DNA from: Chloroflexota bacterium
Lineage (GTDB): Bacteria; Chloroflexota; UBA4733
DNA length: 24,091 nucleotides
NCBI GenBank assembly: GCA_025449435.1
Contig: JANWJO010000092.1
Location: forward strand, 1-24,091
Direction: 5' to 3'
Shown here in pieces: positions 22,533 through 24,091 of the stretch. Under the pieces are notes generated by a model, which worked only from the letters and a program-made list of their open reading frames with translations, did no database searches and was not told the origin of the DNA. The translations under genes were made by a program, and so were the position numbers. The stretch's first letter is position 1. The number at the start of each line of letters is the position of its first letter.

Positions 22533-23483
22533 ATGGGAAGCTGTGCGATTGGCATTGATGTCGGCGGTGCCTACATCAAGCTCGTGGCGCTCGATGACGT
22601 CGGGCGCGTGTGGCGCAAGAAGCAAGTCGCCACGTCGACGGAGGGTCCGCCGGTGATCGTGCCGCGCCTGGTCGAAGAAGCGCGTTTACTCGCGGGTGAG
22701 CTCGATATCGCGTCGGTGGGCGTGGCAGTACCCGGTGTGGTGGATATGGCGCGCGGTGTGGTGGAGTTTGTGCCCAATATTCCTGGCAACTGGGATGACT
22801 TACCGCTCGCTCACCAGATCAGCGAGGCACTGCGCGCCCCCACCCTGCTGTTGAACGATGTGCGCGCGGCCACCTACGGCGAGTTGCACTACGGTGCAGG
22901 CCGGGGCGTCCAAAACTTCATCATGGTAGCGGTGGGCACCGGCATCGGCGGCGGCATCGTGGCTGGCGGCGACCTGTTGTTAGGAAGCAATGGCCGAGCT
23001 GGCGAAGTGGGTCATCAGGTCATCGACGTGCATGGGCCGCACTGTGGCTGTGGCAACAGCGGTTGCGTCGAATCACTCGCGTCGGGGCCGGCCATTGCTA
23101 CGGAGGCTGCCCGGCTGGTGTTGCAAGGGATACCCACCGGCTTGCGCGAAGCGTGCAACGGTGATGTGAGCCGGATCACGCCTCGCCTGGTCGCCCACAC
23201 GGCGGCGGCCGGCGATGCTAAGGCGCGTGAAATCATCGAACAAGAGGCCGAGCGGCTCGGTATCCTGGCGGCCAACCTGACGTTAGTGCTCAACCCGGAG
23301 CGCATCATCGTGGGTGGGGGCGTATCGCTGATTGGCGAGCCGTTGCTGGAGGGTATGCGGCGGACCATCGCCGCGCGGATCGGCTGGTACACCCGGCGTG
23401 CGCCGGTGGACGTCGTAGCTGCGGCGCTGGGTGAGGAAGCGGGCGCGATGGGCGCCGCCGCCTGGGGTCGCGCCAAAGCCTAG
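22533..23483 (+). CDS. ROK-family sugar kinase
   Basis: The 316-residue protein has the ROK/glucokinase layout: ATP-binding IGIDVGGAYIKL near the start, LLNDVRAATYGE with catalytic D109, the second phosphate loop AVGTGIGGGIVAGG (about 130-143), the zinc-binding CGCGNSGC with C171, C173 and C178, and a C-terminal GGGVS segment. There is no N-terminal helix-turn-helix, so it is a kinase rather than a NagC/XylR-type repressor. The substrate is likely glucose, fructose, N-acetylmannosamine or a similar hexose. ATG 22533 is the first start that opens at MGSCAIGIDVGG; the frame is open further upstream only by overlap with the SDR gene. It is the third gene of the SIS–SDR–ROK operon, 44 nt after the SDR gene. 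Confidence 0.92.
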   Translation: MGSCAIGIDVGGAYIKLVALDDVGRVWRKKQVATSTEGPPVIVPRLVEEARLLAGELDIASVGVAVPGVVDMARGVVEFVPNIPGNWDDLPLAHQISEALRAPTLLLNDVRAATYGELHYGAGRGVQNFIMVAVGTGIGGGIVAGGDLLLGSNGRAGEVGHQVIDVHGPHCGCGNSGCVESLASGPAIATEAARLVLQGIPTGLREACNGDVSRITPRLVAHTAAAGDAKAREIIEQEAERLGILAANLTLVLNPERIIVGGGVSLIGEPLLEGMRRTIAARIGWYTRRAPVDVVAAALGEEAGAMGAAAWGRAKA

Positions 23484-23490
23484 GTCACTA

Positions 23491-24091
23491 TCAACCGCCG
23501 AATGTGGCTGCCATCACCTTGTACAGCACAAAGCACAGGGTGCCGCCGGTGATGGGGCTGATGGCCCACCCCTTGACGATGCCGATCAGCGTTGCCGTTT
23601 GCACGGTTTGCTTGCCGCGTGCCAGACCAGTGCCAAACATCGCTCCCACCAGCGCATGGTTCATCGAGGTAAACAATCCTTGCGACACCGCAAGCAACAC
23701 GACCAGCGCTTGCACGAACTGCGCAGCGCTAGCCATGGCGAGGTCCATCTTGACGATATCGAACGCAACACGGTTGAGAATGCGCTGTCCCCAGGTGAGA
23801 GCGCCGGCGGCCATGGCGACGCCGCCGGCCAGGCCAGCGATGAACAAGCTGGTGAGGTTGATCGACGACCACACGCCGACGGCATTGGACACGTCGTTAG
23901 CGCCGAGCACAAACGCCGCGGCGACACCCACCACCACCAGCAGGCGCGGGAGCACCACCAGGTGCTGTTGCGGCATTCGTGCTTCTGGCACGAGCGCATC
24001 GATCAGGCGGGTGAATGCGTAGCCCAACAGCGCAGCCAGCGGTGGAGCGAGCACCCAGGTTGCGATGAGTTCCCAGATCGTGGGACTGTGC
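23491..24091 (-). CDS. PiT-family inorganic phosphate transporter, C-terminal part (cut by window edge)
   Basis: The frame stays open to the end of the window, so the gene begins outside it. The visible part starts WELIATWVLAPPLAALLGYAF and contains the second PiT signature, VLGANDVSNAVGVW, followed by hydrophobic helices and the SMNHALVGAMFG and GIVKGWAISPITGG segments typical of PiT phosphate permeases. Such proteins bring in inorganic or metal-complexed phosphate with H+ or Na+. An ATG-like internal start would give only 187 residues and would lack the N-terminal repeat, so it is not used. It converges with the ROK gene with 7 nt between stops. Confidence 0.9.
   Translation of the reverse strand, partial: HSPTIWELIATWVLAPPLAALLGYAFTRLIDALVPEARMPQQHLVVLPRLLVVVGVAAAFVLGANDVSNAVGVWSSINLTSLFIAGLAGGVAMAAGALTWGQRILNRVAFDIVKMDLAMASAAQFVQALVVLLAVSQGLFTSMNHALVGAMFGTGLARGKQTVQTATLIGIVKGWAISPITGGTLCFVLYKVMAATFGG

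Noticed and set aside
1..24091. CRISPR array, transposase or prophage genes
   Set aside because: No regularly spaced repeats and no mobile-element proteins were found in either strand.

Overview
The window is high-GC bacterial chromosome with about 20 protein-coding genes, all housekeeping, transport or envelope type, and no phage or transposon genes. The gene set fits an uncultured Chloroflexota (AIM24-like protein, secreted SGNH enzymes, Ser/Ala/Thr-rich lipoproteins, a PadR–ABC pair, many GTG/TTG starts). That assignment is an inference from gene content and style; no marker gene settles it.

Layout. 166-2382: a MalY/PatB-type aminotransferase and a two-domain VOC dioxygenase/glyoxalase. 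2383-5426: a strong promoter overlapped by a long palindrome, then a PadR repressor and an ABC half-transporter. 5549-7977: pyruvate kinase convergent with a cation/Ca2+ exchanger-like membrane protein. 8214-10920: an MBOAT acyltransferase overlapping a membrane-anchored SGNH hydrolase, a likely surface-glycan acylation pair. 10952-15404 (minus): four tandem paralogous lipoproteins. 15719-16417 (minus): an AIM24-family protein. 16550-17084: RNA locus (below). 17085-17818 (minus): a conserved hypothetical gene broken by a frameshift. 18043-19720 (minus): a secreted SGNH hydrolase followed directly by a nucleoside phosphorylase. 19960-20895: a DMT/EamA transporter. 20966-23483: a SIS–SDR–ROK sugar-metabolism operon. 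23491-end (minus): the C-terminal part of a PiT phosphate permease cut by the window edge.

The most unusual content is at 16767-17079, minus strand. Two tRNA genes lie side by side with their halves in reversed order: 3' half, short linker (6 and 12 nt), then 5' half. In each, the acceptor halves pair perfectly (7 of 7), the D and T arms are canonical, and conserved tertiary positions (T8, A14, G15-C48, G18 G19, T54 T55 C56 A58) are kept. Both break at the anticodon loop, and in both the outside flanks can pair with each other just beyond the anticodon stem, as expected for precursors that circularise. The first is Arg-like (ACG triplet, A20, A73); the second has no clear identity. Circularly permuted tRNA genes are established in some algae and archaea; I know of no established bacterial case. 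Three strong hairpins follow downstream.

Other threads are a shared CCGGATACT element 70-85 nt upstream of four genes, a 54-bp in-frame repeat and a nine-G tract in the lipoprotein cluster, and a dispersed GC-rich intergenic hairpin.
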